A stretch of 64,000 nt of DNA from Ornatilinea apprima (lineage in GTDB: Bacteria > Chloroflexota > Anaerolineae > Anaerolineales > Anaerolineaceae), in NCBI RefSeq assembly GCF_001306115.1, contig NZ_LGCL01000023.1, positions 114,322-178,321 on the forward strand, in the 5' to 3' direction. A program made the position numbers and the translations under genes. Below the pieces are notes generated by a model. The model did no database searches. It worked only from the letters and a program-made list of their open reading frames with translations, and was not told the origin of the DNA. Shown here piece after piece: positions 18,090-26,161 of the stretch. Numbering within the stretch: position 1 is the first letter of the stretch; the number at the start of each line of letters is the position of its first letter.

Positions 18090-19856
18090 CTACTTTCGGT
18101 AATTCTTCAACAAAGACAACAGCTCGCTGGCAGCCAATTGAGGGCCGTCCAGTTCCATGCCAGAGATGCCCAGGCAAGTGCGCATCTGGCCAACAAACAC
18201 ATCTTTTTTGAACATCGCCGCAAAATAGTTTTTTACCAGCTCTTCATGCACCTCGCGGTACTGCGGCGGGCCAAAGATATTGGCAAAATAGCTGTGGGTA
18301 AGGCCGGTGGTTGTGGTGGTGCCTTTGCTCATTACCGCGCCTTCCCGAAACACATTCAGAGCCTCTTCGGGAGTTGAAAAGCGGTCAATGGTGGGATGAT
18401 CTTCGTCCACTGCTTCGTAGTTGTTGGCATAAAGCACAAAATCTACCGGAAAGCCATACATCACATCTTCAAACCTGGTTACCGGCAAAACCACGCGAGC
18501 GTTGACCTGGTTGGCGTTCATAATGATGGCGCGGTCAATTTGCCCCAGGGCGTAACCGGGCTGCAGATCATCCAGGCGCACAAACGCGCCAATTTCTGTT
18601 CCGTAACCCAATACGCTCCCATCGGGTGAGATTTTCAGAGAGCCCATATCGTCAGCCACGATGACAATATCTTCCACCTCATCCCGCGCCATGACGCGCA
18701 GTGCTTCCAGGGATTCAGACTTGCCCGCGCCGCTGTCGCCAATCAATAGAACATTGAACTCACCCGCGTCACGAAGGGTCATATTCACCAACGCGCCGTG
18801 GAATGGCATGAAACCGCGTTTCATCATGATGATGTTGTGAAGGGTTAAGATCATCTTTTTTAAGTAGCCAAAATAGGCAAATTCATCGCGGCAGGGAATG
18901 GTAGCCGCGAGCAGGTCATTCTCCACATCGTCATAGAAGATGGTCTCTGAATTTCCCGGTGAAGGAAGAACCGTATCAGGAACACCGTAGAGAAAAACCG
19001 CGTCAGGCTTATGCGTGCGCAGTTCGCTTTCATCGGCCAGTTCAAACAGGTTGCACAGCGAAAAACCCAGCTCAAAAAAGCGCACGTTGAAATAAACCAT
19101 GATGAGCAGCGGGCCGACTTTTGCCGGATAGCACAACCACTCCTGGGGATTGATGATCACATTTTCAATCGGGTTCTGGCAAACCTGCTCAAACATTCCC
19201 TTGCGCTTATTCATGGGCGAGTTGAAGATCATTGGGGGGTAGATAAGCGCCTGCGTGATCACCGAAATCTGGTTGAGTTTTTCGTACAATTCGGGGTAGT
19301 CAATTTTTTTCGGCAGGGCAATCGCGGCAACTTCCGCGCCGGCGCTGACCTGGCGGTAAATGCGCGGGTATTTTCCGGTGATATTCTCTTGAATGTCCCG
19401 GTACGTACTGCGAATCAGATGCATTAGCGTTTCAACAGTGCTGTTAAAGGTGCGGTAAGGTCGCTTGTCGTAACGGTCGGCTTCCCGTGAATCGACAATG
19501 ATCAGGCGGTGCAACCGCCGCCAATGGTTATAGAACTTCTCAATGAAATCATTGAAGAGAGCTGGATTCTCAAAGAATTTTTCAGAGCCTTCCACCACGC
19601 TGGGCACATATTTGCCTGGCAGTTTCACCAAGAGCTGCAGGGTTTCAATCAGCAGATTAATGTCCTGCTCGGTAACCGCTTCGTGCTTGAATATCTTCAG
19701 CAGTTTGGACTTTTTCTGGGCAAGCTCTGAGATATACTGTTTCAAAATGACCCTGAAAAGGTTGCTGGTAATCAATTCCTCTTGCTTTTCGCAAATGCGA
19801 TCGCGCACGCGGATGATGACCTTGCCTTCATAGATCTGATAAGATCCATTTTCCAT
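18090..19856 (-). CDS. HPr-kinase/PEP-carboxykinase-like P-loop protein
   Basis: A 588-residue protein. The C-terminal half has the P-loop GDSGAGKSE preceded by HGALVNM and followed by IVADDMG, which resembles the HPr kinase/phosphorylase nucleotide site (GDSGxGKSE, then an acidic pair) within the broader PEPCK-like fold. The first 300 residues (helical, with RLIIVDSREADRYDKRP) match nothing I recognise and make the protein about twice the length of a bacterial HPrK. ATG 19856 is chosen because AGGGAG lies six bases upstream. It lies 55 bases downstream of citrate synthase on the same strand, so a link to PEP/oxaloacetate metabolism or to protein phosphorylation at that branch is plausible but unproven. 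Confidence 0.6.
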   Translation of the reverse strand: MENGSYQIYEGKVIIRVRDRICEKQEELITSNLFRVILKQYISELAQKKSKLLKIFKHEAVTEQDINLLIETLQLLVKLPGKYVPSVVEGSEKFFENPALFNDFIEKFYNHWRRLHRLIIVDSREADRYDKRPYRTFNSTVETLMHLIRSTYRDIQENITGKYPRIYRQVSAGAEVAAIALPKKIDYPELYEKLNQISVITQALIYPPMIFNSPMNKRKGMFEQVCQNPIENVIINPQEWLCYPAKVGPLLIMVYFNVRFFELGFSLCNLFELADESELRTHKPDAVFLYGVPDTVLPSPGNSETIFYDDVENDLLAATIPCRDEFAYFGYLKKMILTLHNIIMMKRGFMPFHGALVNMTLRDAGEFNVLLIGDSGAGKSESLEALRVMARDEVEDIVIVADDMGSLKISPDGSVLGYGTEIGAFVRLDDLQPGYALGQIDRAIIMNANQVNARVVLPVTRFEDVMYGFPVDFVLYANNYEAVDEDHPTIDRFSTPEEALNVFREGAVMSKGTTTTTGLTHSYFANIFGPPQYREVHEELVKNYFAAMFKKDVFVGQMRTCLGISGMELDGPQLAASELLSLLKNYRK

Positions 19857-19911
19857 ATTCATCTCCCTGTTGACCATGACAATTGTACCGCAACCTTAAG
19901 GCACAGGATCA

Positions 19912-21279
19912 CTATATCTGGCTGCTTATGCCCGCAGTTAACTCCTCCAGGTTCCCGGTGGTGAGTGAAACCGGGCGTTCAATGGGCAGGCCCAAAGCGC
20001 GCGCCCAGACGTTGTTGGCAGTAATACCCATGATGCGCCCCACACCGAACAATACGGTGTAGAATTCAAATTCTTTGACCCCGTAATGATACTGCAATGT
20101 GCCGTTAATCGCGTCCACGTTCGGCCACGGGTTTTTCACCTTGCCCGTTTTTTGCAGGACATCTGGCACCACCTCGTAAACGAGTTTGACCAGTTTGAAA
20201 AGCTCGTCTTGGGGAAGATATTTATCAGCAAATTTCAATTGGGCAGTGAAGCGTGGGTCCACTGTCCGCAGCACTGCGTGCCCATACCCTGGAATGACTT
20301 TACCGGCGTTGAGGGTATCTGAGGCAAATTTTTCAAGCTGATCGCGGGTAGGAAAACTCTCAAAACTTTCGCGCACGCTCAACAGCCAGCGCAGGCATTT
20401 TTGATTGGCCAGGCCATGCAGCGGACCTGCCAGACCATTAATGCCCGCCGAGCAGGAGTAATAAATATCCGAGAGGGTGGAACCCACCAGGTGAGCCGTG
20501 TGAGCGCTGACATTGGCGCCTTCATGATCGGAGTGCAGCACAAAGAAAAGGCGGCAGAGTTCCAGGTAATCGCTGTCTTTGCCCTTGCCAATCATGTGAC
20601 CGAAATTCGCGCTCCAATCCAAATTGGGATCAGGGCTGATGAACTGTCCATCGCGGTAGCGCAAGTTATAAATGAAGGCGGCGATGGTGGGCAGTTTGGC
20701 CGTCAGGTTGAGCGAATCTTCGAGAGCGGCTTCCCAATAGTCCACTTTTTGCAGATCTTCGTTATAGCGCCGCGCGAAGACAGATTCGTGCTGCATGGAA
20801 AGGATCGCCTGCGAGAACATCGTCATGGGATGCGTGTCGGCGGGGAGCGACTTCAGCACATTGAACACATAATCGGGAACATGGCTGCGCGCTTTCCACT
20901 CATTCTCAACCATCAACGCGTCTTCAAGGGTGGGCATTTCACCCATCAACAGCAGGTAATACAGCCCGCCAGCCAGTGGATATTCGGTGCCCGGCGCTTT
21001 TGGCAGCAGATCCAGCACTTCTTGAATGGTGTAGCCGCGCAAACGGATGCCATACTGTGGATCCACTTTGGAGATTTCCGACACCAGAACGGTCATGCCG
21101 CGCAAACCGCCGTAGAGGCGATCAATGGTTACCTGATCAACCACAAAACTGCCGTGACTGCGCACCAATTTGGTAACGCGGGCGCGATGAGCCGGGATGA
21201 TGGCGGCCATTCTCTCAATCAACGAGGCGTCTTTTCGCCAGGTGGGTGTTGTTACCGAAACACTATCTTCAAAGATCAT
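19912..21279 (-). CDS. gltA: Citrate synthase
   Basis: A 455-residue citrate synthase condensing oxaloacetate and acetyl-CoA. Family landmarks are SDHEGANVSAHTAHLVGS, the catalytic-region GYGHAVLRTVDPR and PNVDAINGTLQYHYG near the C-terminus. The frame is open for 61 more codons upstream, but ATG 21279 is preceded by AGGAGG five bases away and starts the conserved part. A terminator hairpin lies 43-80 bases upstream on the same strand, so part of its transcription may depend on read-through from iclR or on a promoter I cannot place. Together with icd and acnA it gives the oxidative arm from oxaloacetate to 2-oxoglutarate. Confidence 0.93.
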   Translation of the reverse strand: MIFEDSVSVTTPTWRKDASLIERMAAIIPAHRARVTKLVRSHGSFVVDQVTIDRLYGGLRGMTVLVSEISKVDPQYGIRLRGYTIQEVLDLLPKAPGTEYPLAGGLYYLLLMGEMPTLEDALMVENEWKARSHVPDYVFNVLKSLPADTHPMTMFSQAILSMQHESVFARRYNEDLQKVDYWEAALEDSLNLTAKLPTIAAFIYNLRYRDGQFISPDPNLDWSANFGHMIGKGKDSDYLELCRLFFVLHSDHEGANVSAHTAHLVGSTLSDIYYSCSAGINGLAGPLHGLANQKCLRWLLSVRESFESFPTRDQLEKFASDTLNAGKVIPGYGHAVLRTVDPRFTAQLKFADKYLPQDELFKLVKLVYEVVPDVLQKTGKVKNPWPNVDAINGTLQYHYGVKEFEFYTVLFGVGRIMGITANNVWARALGLPIERPVSLTTGNLEELTAGISSQI

Positions 21280-21321
21280 CTTATCCTCCTGACACAATCC
21301 AATCGCATGGTATCGAAACCA

Positions 21322-21359
21322 TAAAAAACATCCCTGGGCGGTTACCCGTCCAGGGATGT
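21322..21359 (-). terminator. Terminator or attenuator upstream of citrate synthase
   Basis: On the minus strand ACATCCCTGG and CCAGGGATGT form a perfect 10-bp stem around a 12-base loop, followed by TTTTTT. It lies between the 45-codon frame and the citrate synthase ribosome site, so it may end the iclR transcript or attenuate citrate synthase. Confidence 0.75.
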
Positions 21360-21383
21360 ACCCGAACGAATGACCAAACCCAG

Positions 21384-21521
21384 TTAACCAGCCGGGGGCT
21401 GGATAGGTTGCTGCTGCTGGTGCTGCGGGTTCAAAAAAGCAAATCCAGGGAGTGAACTGCAATCACAGTCGCCAGTGCGGCTTGAACGATTCTCTCGAAG
21501 CATAACCAGGTGTAAACCCAT
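21384..21521 (-). CDS. Possible 45-residue peptide between iclR and gltA
   Basis: An ATG frame opens 12 bases after the iclR stop. AGGAG overlaps that stop eight bases before the ATG, with a second purine-rich stretch adjacent. The peptide begins MGLHLVMLREN, has a CDC pair in its middle and ends in a Gln/Pro-rich tail (QHQQQQPIQPPAG). No membrane helix is seen. The next element is a strong terminator before citrate synthase, so it could be a leader peptide, a small regulatory protein, or chance. No family is recognised. Confidence 0.35.
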   Translation of the reverse strand: MGLHLVMLRENRSSRTGDCDCSSLPGFAFLNPQHQQQQPIQPPAG

Positions 21522-21533
21522 CTCCCCTACTCC

Positions 21534-22289
21534 TCAGTAGCGTCCTAAATAACCAAGATAGCGCGAGATTTGCTCCCCGACATGCAGGATTTCGGGAATA
21601 TACTGGTTCACCTTTTCTTCGGTAAAGCGCTGCGCCGGGCCTGATATGGTAACGGCAGCAACAATTAACCCACTCTGGTCAAAAATTGGGGCGGCCACAC
21701 CCGCCGCGTCTGACAGCCACTCGCCGCGGCTGAGGGAATACCCCTGACGTCGGATTTTTGTCAGCTCATCGCGGAGAGCGTGCTCATCCACGATGGTATT
21801 GGAAGTGAGCGGCTTGAAGTCGGTATGGCGGATGATCTCATCGCGGCGCGCCTCGGGTAAAAAGGCCAGGAACACCTTGCCAGCCGAACCGGCATACAGA
21901 GGAAGGCGGCGGCCCACCCGGGCAACAATGCGCACATTCTGCGGGCTTTCCAGGCGCTCCACGCAAACCCGCTCGTTGCCTTCCATGACATACAGGCTGA
22001 TCGTCTCCTGGGTTGAGCGATGCAGTTCTTCCAACATGGGCATCGAGCGGGCGCGAACGTCCAGCGTTTCGCTGTAGACACCCGCCCACTTTAAAACCTT
22101 ACCACCCAGCGCGTACGTATGGGTGGTAGGATTTTGGGTGAGTATTCCGAGTTCTTTCATGGCAGCCAGCATGCGCCCGGTGGTGCTGGTAGATAGACCA
22201 ATCAGGCGCGCGGCTTCACGCACACCCAATTCAGGGCGTTCGAGGGTGAAACAATCTAAAATAGCGTTGACCCGCTCTATCGTTTGCAT
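21534..22289 (-). CDS. IclR-family transcriptional regulator
   Basis: A 251-residue regulator. An N-terminal winged helix (residues 1-65; RVNAILDCF, VREAARLIGLSTSTTGRML) is followed by the IclR effector-binding domain (GSAGKVFLAFLPE, GYSLSRGEWLSDAAGVAAPIFD, ISGP). It reads on the same strand as citrate synthase. A near-consensus promoter (TTGACA-18-TATAAT) lies upstream, and a three-half-site operator sits just downstream of the -10, a position that suits autorepression. The same operator lies upstream of the icd promoter, so a TCA-related effector (for example citrate or 2-oxoglutarate) is a reasonable guess. The ribosome site is weak. Confidence 0.93.
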   Translation of the reverse strand: MQTIERVNAILDCFTLERPELGVREAARLIGLSTSTTGRMLAAMKELGILTQNPTTHTYALGGKVLKWAGVYSETLDVRARSMPMLEELHRSTQETISLYVMEGNERVCVERLESPQNVRIVARVGRRLPLYAGSAGKVFLAFLPEARRDEIIRHTDFKPLTSNTIVDEHALRDELTKIRRQGYSLSRGEWLSDAAGVAAPIFDQSGLIVAAVTISGPAQRFTEEKVNQYIPEILHVGEQISRYLGYLGRY

Positions 22290-22311
22290 GGGCTACTCGA
22301 TTGGGAAAAAA

Positions 22312-22337
22312 TGTCCCGCTATATGGGACATCGTCCC
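22312..22337. promoter_or_regulatory. IclR-type operator at the iclR promoter
   Basis: Three half-sites GTCCC-N7-GGGAC-N3-GTCCC; the first two form the inverted repeat TGTCCC-N7-GGGACA. It lies 19 bases downstream of the -10 box in the transcription direction, which suits repression. It matches the site at 25989-26014 in half-sites and in both spacings. Confidence 0.75.
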
Positions 22338-22355
22338 GTTATTTTCAATGAAATT

Positions 22356-22385
22356 ATTATACAAACCTGCGGGGCTGAATGTCAA
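22356..22385 (-). promoter_or_regulatory. Sigma-70-type promoter of iclR
   Basis: On the minus strand: -35 TTGACA (22380-22385), 18-bp spacer, -10 TATAAT (22356-22361). Both hexamers are perfect consensus. Confidence 0.75.
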
Positions 22386-22445
22386 GTACCTCTCTGTTAA
22401 AATCCGTTAAACAAATCGGCGAGATGGGCATCACCAACCCGCTCC

Positions 22446-23195
22446 TTATTTGTGCAAGATCTGCGAAAGGAACAGGCGGGTGCGGTCGTGCCGGGGATTG
22501 TTGAAGAGGTCATGTGGTGTGGTGTGCTCAATGATGATGCCCTGATCCATGAAGATCACCTCATCAGCGGCGGCGCGGGCAAAGCCCATCTCATGCGTAA
22601 CCACCACCATGGTGATGCCCTCTTTCGCCAGGTCGAGCATCACATCCAGCACCTCTTTGATCATTTCCGGGTCCAGAGCGCTGGTTGGCTCGTCAAAGAG
22701 CATAATTTTGGGGTTCATGGCCAGCGCGCGGGCAATTGCCACACGCTGCTGCTGGCCGCCAGAAAGCTGGGTGGGAAAGTTATGCGCTTTTTCGGCAATG
22801 CCCACCCGTTCCAGTTGTTTCATGGCAATCACCTCAGCCTCTTTGCGCGGGGCTTTCTTGACCACACGCAAAGCCAGGGTTACATTTTCCAGCACGGTCA
22901 GGTGCGGATACAAATTGAAGTGCTGAAAAACCATGCCAATCTGTGAGCGAACCGAATTGAGATGTTTTTGATTGCCGTTGACGCGCGCGCCATCCACAAA
23001 AATCTCGCCCGAAGATTCGACCTCCAGATGGTTGATGCAGCGTAGCAAAGTCGATTTCCCCGAACCGCTGGGGCCAATGATCACCACCACTTTTCCGCGA
23101 TTAATTTCCAGGCTGACGCCATTCAACGCTTTGACCGGGCCAAAGTGTTTGTAAACATTATTCATGGAGATAATTGAATCGGTACTAGTGTTCAT
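22446..23195 (-). CDS. Polar amino-acid ABC transporter ATP-binding protein
   Basis: A 249-residue ATPase of the GlnQ/HisP type: Walker [25 protein letters not shown], signature LSGGQQQR, Walker [15 protein letters not shown] and H-loop VTHEMGFA. The start chosen is ATG 23195 (MNTSTDS), which overlaps the permease stop by 11 bases, so the two are coupled. With the permease and binding protein it forms a complete amino-acid importer. The substrate cannot be set from the ATPase. Confidence 0.94.
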   Translation of the reverse strand: MNTSTDSIISMNNVYKHFGPVKALNGVSLEINRGKVVVIIGPSGSGKSTLLRCINHLEVESSGEIFVDGARVNGNQKHLNSVRSQIGMVFQHFNLYPHLTVLENVTLALRVVKKAPRKEAEVIAMKQLERVGIAEKAHNFPTQLSGGQQQRVAIARALAMNPKIMLFDEPTSALDPEMIKEVLDVMLDLAKEGITMVVVTHEMGFARAAADEVIFMDQGIIIEHTTPHDLFNNPRHDRTRLFLSQILHK

Positions 23196-24063
23196 CTTTA
23201 CGGATCCGCCTTTCAATCAGTTTAACCAGAAGTGAAAGTGCAACGGTCATGGTCAGGTACATAACCGCCAGGGTAATATAAGCTTCTTGATAACGAAACG
23301 AATGGCCGGCATACAAGCGCGCCACCTGGGTGATGTCGCGCACAGCCAACACCGAAACCAACGATGAATCTTTCAACATGGATACAAAATCGTTTCCCAG
23401 AGCCGGCAGAACATTGCGAATGGCCTGGGGTAAGATCACAAAGCGCATGGCTTGGGGGTAAGACATGCCCTGCGAACGGGCTGCTTCCATTTGACCCTTG
23501 CCAATAGACTGAATGCCAGCGCGGAAGATTTCGGCCAGAAACGCTCCGTAGGTAACCGAAAGAGCGATGATCGCGCGCAGGTTCATGGAGACATCTTTGT
23601 TTTGAACCAGGAGGAAGGGGGTGGCAACTGCTTGTAGACCAATGGAGGTGATCCAGTTGCCAAGCGCATTCATTCCATTGACCAGGGCAGGAACACCAAC
23701 CAGGGCGATGAAGAAAATTAGAACCAGCATGGGAATGCCGCGCACCAGCTCAACGTATAGGGTGGCCAGGTTTTTCAGCACAACGTTGTGAGAAATCCGC
23801 GCCAGGCCGGCCAGCAGACCAAACAGAAGAGCCAGTAAGAACGCCCAAAAAGTGGTCTGGACGGTAACTCCCAGCCCCACCTTGATAAAGTTGAACGCCT
23901 CGGTGTAGTTTTCTCGCGTGATGATGGTATAGGTCGTGATAATGGCAATTAATACCATCGCGGGAAACCACCAGGGAAAATCCCGGTAATTGAACTTACG
24001 CTGCTCTTTCTGAATCTGGTCTTCGATGCCAGGTAAATCAACTGCTGTCGTTTTATAGGCCAC
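23185..24063 (-). CDS. Polar amino-acid ABC transporter permease
   Basis: A 292-residue HisM/GlnP-type permease starting at GTG 24063, with AAAGGAG seven bases upstream; the longer frame from 24096 has no ribosome site. An N-terminal cytoplasmic stretch of about 35 residues precedes about five to six helices. The EAA-loop reads [26 protein letters not shown], and [15 protein letters not shown] is typical of this family. A single permease gene implies a homodimeric channel. Confidence 0.93.
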   Translation of the reverse strand: MAYKTTAVDLPGIEDQIQKEQRKFNYRDFPWWFPAMVLIAIITTYTIITRENYTEAFNFIKVGLGVTVQTTFWAFLLALLFGLLAGLARISHNVVLKNLATLYVELVRGIPMLVLIFFIALVGVPALVNGMNALGNWITSIGLQAVATPFLLVQNKDVSMNLRAIIALSVTYGAFLAEIFRAGIQSIGKGQMEAARSQGMSYPQAMRFVILPQAIRNVLPALGNDFVSMLKDSSLVSVLAVRDITQVARLYAGHSFRYQEAYITLAVMYLTMTVALSLLVKLIERRIRKDEH

Positions 24064-24079
24064 AATAACTCCTTTTCTC

Positions 24080-24105
24080 GAGGGGCGGTCGGGCAACCGC
24101 CCCTC
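24080..24105 (-). other. Stem-loop between binding-protein and permease genes
   Basis: GAGGGGCGG at 24080-24088 pairs with CCGCCCCTC at 24097-24105, with no T-run. Such stems after binding-protein genes usually stabilise the upstream message and lower downstream expression. Both sugar importers in the window have one in the same position. Confidence 0.6.
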
Positions 24106-24122
24106 AAGATGATTGGAAAAAA

Positions 24123-24986
24123 TTACTCAGTAACGATGTCGTCGTAGGTGATGGTGAAATCGGGGCCAAAGAATTTGACGTTGACTTCGTTGAGGAAGCC
24201 GTCATCTTTCATAGACTGGATCGCTTGGTTGACCGGGTCTACCAGGTCGCTACCTTTAGGGAAGACAAAACCAAGCTGGTCGCTGCTGATATTGGGGCCG
24301 ATCAGCTCAAGCGCTTCTTTGTTCTCGCCCAGGTAGCCCATGCCCACCACCTCATCGATGATGACGGCATCCACATCACCGGCGATCAGAGCTTGCACAG
24401 CAAAGGGGAATTGCTCGAATGCCTGGATGCGGTCAGCAGACATGTAGGTGAGCGCGGTCTCATAGTTGGTGGTACTGGCCTGAGTGCCAAGCACCAACTC
24501 GGGATTGGCCACAAAGTCCTCAATGCTGGCAAAGCGGGTTTCACCCTGGCGAACCAGCAGGCGCTGGACAATGTTGATGTAACCTTCAGAGAAATCCACA
24601 ATTTCGGCGCGCTCGTCGGTGATGGTGATGCCATCGGCAGCTACGTCATACTGGCCATCCGCGACGGACTGGATCATGGCGTCCCAGGCCACTTCGGTGA
24701 AGACCGGTGTGCAGTGCAGGCGGGTGCAGATCTCATTCCAGGTATCATAGTCCCAACCGCCCGGCTCGCCGGTTTCGCTGGAAATGTAGTTAAACGGCAG
24801 ATAAGCGTTTTCAACGGCAATGGTGATCTCACGGCACTCGAGATCAACCAGGGCCTCTTCAGCCGACCCCAAACAACCTTCCGGATCCGCCGCACCGGCT
24901 GCGTCTGCTGAGGGAGCTGAGGCGCACCCCGCCAGAACCAGCGCAAAAACAACCATCAACAAAATAAAAAATCGATTTCTATTCAT
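24123..24986 (-). CDS. Amino-acid ABC transporter substrate-binding lipoprotein
   Basis: A 287-residue family-3 solute-binding protein. The signal peptide has lipobox VLAGC at about residues 17-21. The mature part shows ENAYLPFNY, GWDYDTWNEIC, VAADGITITDERAEIVDFS and LGFVFPKGSDL, as in polar amino-acid binders. ATG 24986 is supported by AGGAGATAGAAGG upstream. Two Cys pairs (GCLGS...LECRE and ICTRLHC) could form disulfides. The transcript probably starts far upstream and passes through the structured RNA at 25166-25324. Confidence 0.93.
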   Translation of the reverse strand: MNRNRFFILLMVVFALVLAGCASAPSADAAGAADPEGCLGSAEEALVDLECREITIAVENAYLPFNYISSETGEPGGWDYDTWNEICTRLHCTPVFTEVAWDAMIQSVADGQYDVAADGITITDERAEIVDFSEGYINIVQRLLVRQGETRFASIEDFVANPELVLGTQASTTNYETALTYMSADRIQAFEQFPFAVQALIAGDVDAVIIDEVVGMGYLGENKEALELIGPNISSDQLGFVFPKGSDLVDPVNQAIQSMKDDGFLNEVNVKFFGPDFTITYDDIVTE

Positions 24987-25165
24987 CCTTCTATCTCCTG
25001 TTTTCATCAAGTTTTTTGTTTTTCAGAAGTGGAGGGTCCAGCTTCTGATTGGGCAGCCAATTATTGTCTAGACATCTAAAAACAAACAACACTTCGCACA
25101 ACGGAGGGTTTCCGCCGGGTACAGGACAGCCTTTTCCGATTTTTCAACGTGGGTGGGAAGTAGTA

Positions 25166-25324
25166 CGAAAAAAGGCCTTCCCCACCGGAAGGCCTTCGCT
25201 TTACATCTGCTATCAAGCTTCAATCGTCTGAATGCTTAAGCAAGAAAAGCCGCACCTCCCGATAGAGTGCAGATATGCTTATGCTTCAGCTGCTTAACTC
25301 GCAAAACGATTTCGCTCATAATGT
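25166..25324 (-). ncRNA. Candidate structured RNA ending in an intrinsic terminator
   Basis: A minus-strand promoter at 25329-25357 would start an RNA of about 155 bases that ends at a terminator (AAGGCCTTCC/GGAAGGCCTT, 25172-25196, then a T-run). In between, three nested helices are visible: 25292-25298 with 25212-25218; 25277-25289 with 25228-25241 (one or two bulges); and 25266-25272 with 25250-25257. A small 5' hairpin (GCGAAA/TTTTGC) precedes them. The rod with internal bubbles is compatible with a stand-alone regulatory RNA such as 6S-like RNA, or with a riboswitch/attenuator for the importer gene at 24986. It does not match the T-box, lysine or glycine consensus elements I know. Confidence 0.5.
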
Positions 25325-25328
25325 AACT

Positions 25329-25357
25329 ACTTTAACCAATCACAGGGCATTTGTCAA
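25329..25357 (-). promoter_or_regulatory. Sigma-70-type promoter of the structured RNA/importer
   Basis: On the minus strand: -35 TTGACA (25352-25357), 17-bp spacer, -10 TAAAGT (25329-25334). It points toward the structured RNA and the importer operon. Confidence 0.65.
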
Positions 25358-25476
25358 GCGATTATTGTTAATAAATCTTTAAGAGATGACGGCTCCCTGA
25401 CAAGGCTGCGGACAAATATTCTGCCAACCATTTCGACTCTGGGATAAAAATGTATATTTTCTGTCTATGCCGTGTA

Positions 25477-25485
25477 TGCTACAAT
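25477..25485 (+). promoter_or_regulatory. Candidate extended -10 of the Flp pilin gene
   Basis: TGCTACAAT is an extended -10 element 35 bases before ATG 25520. The -35 region is weak. It diverges from the promoter at 25329-25357. Confidence 0.4.
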
Positions 25486-25519
25486 CTTTACAAATCTATT
25501 GTTTTCAGGAGGGATTCAT

Positions 25520-25666
25520 ATGTTATTCGCTCCGCAAGAACAAGCACAAGGTCTATTGGAATACGCGCTCATCCTGGTCATCGTGGCTGTTTTGGTCATC
25601 GCTGTTGTTTTTATCTTTGGTGGTGGTGTAGGGAGAATGTTCAGCAACGTTACAGAAACCATTTAA
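25520..25666 (+). CDS. Flp/Fap-type IVb pilin subunit
   Basis: A 48-residue protein with the compact Flp pilin layout: short N-terminus, then QAQGLLEYALILVIVAVLVIAVVFIF, where the Glu-Tyr pair starts the hydrophobic pilus helix, and a short polar tail. ATG 25520 has AGGAGGG six bases upstream; the longer frame from 25472 has none. The G/LLEY segment resembles the prepilin-peptidase site of Tad pili, but the usual leader is almost absent. No tad assembly genes are in the window, so the pilin is solitary here. Confidence 0.85.
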   Translation: MLFAPQEQAQGLLEYALILVIVAVLVIAVVFIFGGGVGRMFSNVTETI

Positions 25667-25832
25667 GCAAATTTCTGCTCCCCCAACCAGCGCGTCAACG
25701 TTCGCGGATGGGTTGTTGGGCGCAGCCGATCCCTGCTTTTGCCGGATTGTGCCAACCCGCGCTCCCGAACAACCGGTCCCTTTCAGCAGCAATTGAGGCG
25801 CGCAAAATCACCAAAACAGAACACACCCCAAC

Positions 25833-25859
25833 AAAAAAGAGCCAGGCGGGCTCTTTTTT
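25833..25859. terminator. Bidirectional terminator after the Flp pilin
   Basis: AAAAAAGAGCC and GGCTCTTTTTT form a stem around a short GC-rich loop, with T-runs in both directions. Confidence 0.8.
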
Positions 25860-25988
25860 GCTGGACAGATTGTGTCCCAACAGGTTTGCCTCAAAGAGAA
25901 GCAGGAATGGCGCAGGGATGGCACCCTGACAGGAATATTTTCTCTAAAAACGAGTAATCTGTCAAGAGATGTCTGGACAGGTAATTGA

Positions 25989-26014
25989 TGTCTCGTTTAA
26001 TGGGACGGCGTCCC
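25989..26014. promoter_or_regulatory. IclR-type operator upstream of icd-acnA
   Basis: Half-sites GTCTC-N7-GGGAC-N3-GTCCC have the same order and spacing as the site at the iclR promoter. It ends seven bases upstream of the icd -35 box, where a bound protein could activate by contacting polymerase or repress by interference. Confidence 0.75.
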
Positions 26015-26021
26015 AAAATAG

Positions 26022-26050
26022 TTGACTTTGATTTTCCAATTTGGTAAGAT
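26022..26050 (+). promoter_or_regulatory. Sigma-70-type promoter of icd-acnA
   Basis: -35 TTGACT (26022-26027), 17-bp spacer, -10 TAAGAT (26045-26050). It lies directly after the operator. Confidence 0.65.
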
Positions 26051-26161
26051 ATTTTTCAATTCAAGGCTTCGCTTGCCCGCCGATTCAACGGATACTTTTG
26101 CGAGCCGGTAAAGAACGGAATGCCTTAACGCGGCAAAGGCCGCGCCCACAGGAGATAGACC

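Larger units (their letters stand above)
25667..26161. other. Intergenic region between Flp pilin and icd
   Basis: This 495-base stretch holds no convincing gene. It contains the bidirectional terminator at 25833-25859, the IclR-type operator at 25989-26014, the icd promoter at 26022-26050 and a leader of roughly 105 bases before icd. Nothing recognisable is seen at 25670-25830. Confidence 0.6.

Noticed and set aside
20401..21324. 307-codon plus-strand frame opposite citrate synthase
   Set aside because: Antisense shadow; conserved citrate synthase motifs are on the other strand.
25166..25324. T-box riboswitch reading of the structured RNA
   Set aside because: The conserved T-box antiterminator core (GGGUGGNACCGCG) is not present; GGGAGGTGCGGC only resembles it by chance.
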